Part shown: positions 61,930 through 64,000 of the stretch, piece by piece | Layout of the letters: each line of letters starts with the position of its first letter | Position numbering within the stretch: the first letter of the stretch is position 1 | Origin: JABJAG01 sp038137215 | GTDB taxonomy: Bacteria; Pseudomonadota; Alphaproteobacteria; UBA6615 | Direction of reading: 5' to 3' | DNA length: 64,000 bases | Assembly: GCA_038137215.1 (NCBI GenBank) | Contig: JAYQBG010000015.1 | Span: 4,996 to 68,995 of the forward strand | The notes under the pieces: model-generated | Told to the model about the DNA's origin: nothing | Database searches by the model: none | Seen by the model: only the letters and a program-made list of their open reading frames with translations | Translations under genes and position numbers: made by a program

Positions 61930-62802
61930 ATGATTTCGATGCCCCGGATTTTGTTTGCCCGCGCCCGCCTGGGTCTCGCTGTCCTCGCGGCGTTCCTGGC
62001 CGTGGTGGTGTTCAGCCCTCTGGCCGCGGCTGCGCCGGAAGTCGATCTCTGGCCCCGTTGGGAGGCGCATGATCCCGCGTCCCGTATCACGGTCGATCAT
62101 GCGGTCTGGGACCGGCTGTTGCGCACCCATGTCAGGGCCCATGCCGACGGCGTGAGCCGGTTTGACTATGCGGGCCTTCAGGCCAAGGATCGGGCGGCGC
62201 TGGACGGCTATGTCGCGGCCCTGTCTGCGACGCCGGTCAGCACCCTGAACCGCAACGAACAATTCGCGTACTGGATCAACTTCTACAATGCGCTGACCAT
62301 CCAGGTGGTGGTCGATCACTATCCGGTGGACTCGATCCGGGACATTGATATTTCGCCGGGTCTCTTTGCCTCCGGCCCGTGGGGCAAGAAGCTGGTCGCC
62401 GTGGAAGGTGAGTCATTGTCGCTCGATGATATCGAGCATCGCATCCTGCGGCCGATCTGGCGCGATCCGCGCATCCACTATGGGGTGAATTGTGCGTCCA
62501 TCGGCTGTCCGAACCTGATCGCAACCGCCTATACGGCCGAGAATATGGATAGCCTGCTCACCGAGAACGCCCGGGCCTATGTCAATCATCCGCGCGGGGC
62601 CGTCGTCGAAGACGGTGCGCTGACCGTGTCGAAAATCTACAGCTGGTTCGATGAGGATTTCGGCGGCAACGAGGCCGGCGTGATTGCGCATCTGCGTGAC
62701 TATGCCGGCCCGGAACTTCTGGCGCGGCTTCGCGACATCGACGATGTGGCCGACTACGAATATGACTGGGCACTCAATGACGGGTCGCCGACCGGGTCCT
62801 GA
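61930..62802 (+). CDS. DUF547 protein, secreted
   Basis: Exported protein of about 290 residues with a Sec signal peptide: basic start, hydrophobic core LAVLAAFLAVVVFSPLA, and likely cleavage after AAA. The DUF547 signature covers QFAYWINFYNALTIQVVVDH and the HYGVNCASIGCPNL block, which resembles a papain-like Cys/His arrangement; the catalytic role is unproven. The start at 61930 has no good ribosome-binding site; an ATG at 61939 is an alternative. Confidence 0.87.
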   Translation: MISMPRILFARARLGLAVLAAFLAVVVFSPLAAAAPEVDLWPRWEAHDPASRITVDHAVWDRLLRTHVRAHADGVSRFDYAGLQAKDRAALDGYVAALSATPVSTLNRNEQFAYWINFYNALTIQVVVDHYPVDSIRDIDISPGLFASGPWGKKLVAVEGESLSLDDIEHRILRPIWRDPRIHYGVNCASIGCPNLIATAYTAENMDSLLTENARAYVNHPRGAVVEDGALTVSKIYSWFDEDFGGNEAGVIAHLRDYAGPELLARLRDIDDVADYEYDWALNDGSPTGS

Positions 62803-62804
62803 CG

Positions 62805-62903
62805 CGCGTGGCCATCGCCCTGTCGGTGCTGGGGCTCAAACTGCTGGGTGACGGGTTGCGCGACGGCCTTGATCCGCGTCTGCGTCCCGAGCGGGTGGGC
62901 TAG
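62805..62903 (+). pseudogene. C-terminal remnant of an ABC peptide permease (DppC-type)
   Basis: A 33-codon frame ending in TAG that encodes ALSVLGLKLLGDGLRDGLDP and RLRPERVG. This is the characteristic last TM helix and tail of DppC/OppC permeases. The rest of the permease is missing: the preceding DNA belongs to the DUF547 gene in another frame. It is a fossil of a gene that once stood here. Confidence 0.75.
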
Positions 62904-62923
62904 ATCAGATCGGCAAAGGCCGG

Positions 62924-63406
62924 TCAGCCCTCTGCGTGAGCGGCCGTGGCGATGGGCTTCACGAATTGCAGTTCCAGATCCCACGGAAAATGAATCCAGG
63001 TGTCCTGGCTGACCTCGGTCACGAAGGTATCGACTAGCGGCCGGCCGGCGGGCTTGGCATAGACGGTGGCCAGATGCGCCTTGGGGAGCAGTTCGCGGAC
63101 GACCTTTGCGGTCTTGCCGGTATCGACCAGGTCGTCAACGATCAGGGTGCCTTCGCCGTCACCGTCGATGGATTTGAGGATGGTCAGCTCACCCTGGGCT
63201 TGGTGGACATAGGATGACACACAGATCGTGTCGACCAGACGCACCTCCAGCTCGCGCGCGACGATGGCTGCGGGGACGAGCCCGCCACGCGTGATGGCGA
63301 CGATCCGTTGCCAGGGCTCCTTTTCGGCCAGACGCCAGGCCAGCGCCTTGGCATCGCGATGAAGTTGTTCCCACGAAACCGGAAAGTCGTGCTGTGAAGG
63401 GGCCAT
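62924..63406 (-). CDS. gpt: Xanthine-guanine phosphoribosyltransferase
   Basis: Purine salvage enzyme of 160 residues that makes GMP and XMP from the bases and PRPP. The PRPP loop is TLIVDDLVDTGKTAKVVREL, and the N-terminal IVAITRGGLVPAAIVARELE supplies the RGG-type pyrophosphate loop. The DTWIHFPWDLELQF block near the C-terminus supports Gpt over hypoxanthine PRT. Stands alone, convergent with the permease remnant. Confidence 0.9.
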   Translation of the reverse strand: MAPSQHDFPVSWEQLHRDAKALAWRLAEKEPWQRIVAITRGGLVPAAIVARELEVRLVDTICVSSYVHQAQGELTILKSIDGDGEGTLIVDDLVDTGKTAKVVRELLPKAHLATVYAKPAGRPLVDTFVTEVSQDTWIHFPWDLELQFVKPIATAAHAEG

Positions 63407-63493
63407 GTCTTAGGTGTCCTGCAATGTCGGGCAAGGAAGTTGGGTTGTGTATCTAAGGTCGGCCGGACGGCCTTGTAAACACGGCGCTGTGGA

Positions 63494-63913
63494 TCAGATT
63501 CCGCGCTCGGCGATAGGGTGCAGCGTAACACCCGCGATTCGCCAGCTGCCGTCCTCCTGGCGCTGCATGCGATAGAGGGCAATGACGCCACGGCCATCCC
63601 TGTCGATGATGCGGACCGGCTGGGCAGGCGCACCGTCGATACGAATCGGCGCTTCGAAGCTGAAACTCCGCGGGCGGTAGACGGGCTGGAAGCCGGCGCG
63701 GACCATCTCCATGAACCGCTCTGCCGTCCCGAATTGCTGCTGGATTTCCGGACTTGCAAACGCAAAGGCGGCCCGGCCGTCGTCGCGGGCAAAGGCCGAG
63801 ATCTGGCCCTCGATTACCTTTTCGAAGTCCTGGGAAGGCGCGTCCGCGTGGAGGGGTGTCACCGCCGTTGCAGCGAAGAAGAACGCGCAGAGAAGGGTTC
63901 GGAGAACGGACAT
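63494..63913 (-). CDS. DUF4864 protein, secreted
   Basis: Exported protein of 139 residues. Sec signal MSVLRTLLCAFFFAATAVTP with likely cleavage after LHA. The mature part is NTF2-like: DFEKVIEGQISAFARDDGRA, AFASPEIQQQFGTAERFM and DGRGVIALYRMQRQEDGSWR. Function unknown. The start at 63913 is chosen at the signal peptide; the frame upstream is not conserved-looking. Confidence 0.83.
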   Translation of the reverse strand: MSVLRTLLCAFFFAATAVTPLHADAPSQDFEKVIEGQISAFARDDGRAAFAFASPEIQQQFGTAERFMEMVRAGFQPVYRPRSFSFEAPIRIDGAPAQPVRIIDRDGRGVIALYRMQRQEDGSWRIAGVTLHPIAERGI

Positions 63914-64000
63914 GTGATCACCAAATGGCGCCCGTCCGCCCATGAGGACGAGGCGATAGAGCTTTTCACTGGCGTGGCGGCGGGAACCCCCGATGCCGAG
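63914..64000 (+). CDS. Possible 5' part of an unidentified gene (runs off the edge)
   Basis: Open frame from a GTG at 63914 with GGAGA seven bases upstream, reading MITKWRPSAHEDEAIELFTG and on to the window edge without stop. Third positions are GC-rich, as in neighbouring genes. No family can be recognised from 29 residues. Confidence 0.35.
   Translation, partial: MITKWRPSAHEDEAIELFTGVAAGTPDAE

Overview
The window is high-GC DNA from an alphaproteobacterium. The evidence is the gene order (dnaX-ybaB-recR; def-fmt-truA; rpmH-rnpA-yidD-yidC-engB-argB), a compact SRP RNA, a DnaX without the zinc cysteines, and several families of palindromic intergenic repeats. A Rhodospirillales-like lineage fits best, but family or genus cannot be read from sequence alone. 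A 10-N run at 21010-21019 shows this is a draft scaffold.

Layout. The left edge (2-1129) is the tail of an Mrp Na+/H+ antiporter operon (mnhEFG). It converges on a dabB-dabA operon, a DAB-type inorganic-carbon accumulation system with its zinc ligands intact, read divergently from a LysR regulator. From 6.4 to 36.5 kb the window is accessory and catabolic: a broken glutamate decarboxylase, an alpha/beta hydrolase, two VOC proteins, an EEP-family hydrolase, an MscS channel, cupin, cyclase, amidase, GFA and CmcJ-like genes, a broken FAD monooxygenase, three GSTs, a leucyl aminopeptidase, a TPR-sulfotransferase, a well-expressed-looking LLM flavin monooxygenase, a hydroxyacid dehydrogenase and a complete yejABEF peptide importer. 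The region closes with a broken NAD(P)-binding protein beside a TetR repressor whose promoter carries three near-identical palindromes.

From 36.6 kb onwards the content is mostly housekeeping: hisN-like, cytochrome c, kdsB, pheA, nudC, the SRP RNA, dnaX-ybaB-recR, rmuC, def-fmt-truA, an MFS exporter, dapD-dapE, a HAD nucleotidase, a PAS protein, argB, engB, yidC, yidD, rnpA and rpmH (GTG start, too short for ordinary ORF calling). After these come a TVP38-flavoprotein pair, an orphan histidine kinase, a DCC protein, a DUF547 protein, a fossil ABC-permease tail, a purine phosphoribosyltransferase and a DUF4864 protein.

The most notable pattern is a set of point lesions in otherwise intact accessory genes. 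There are four in-frame stops (three TAG, one TGA) in glutamate decarboxylase, the FAD monooxygenase and the NAD(P)-binding protein, plus an ATA where a VOC gene should have its ATG. All can be explained by single C:G to T:A transitions. TAG is also an ordinary terminator here, so this looks like recent gene decay, base damage or assembly error rather than a changed genetic code. Other points of interest are the inverted repeat pair bracketing the dab-gad segment, the repeated operators upstream of tetR and of the LLM gene, and the mosaic repeat block at 33.5-34.0 kb.
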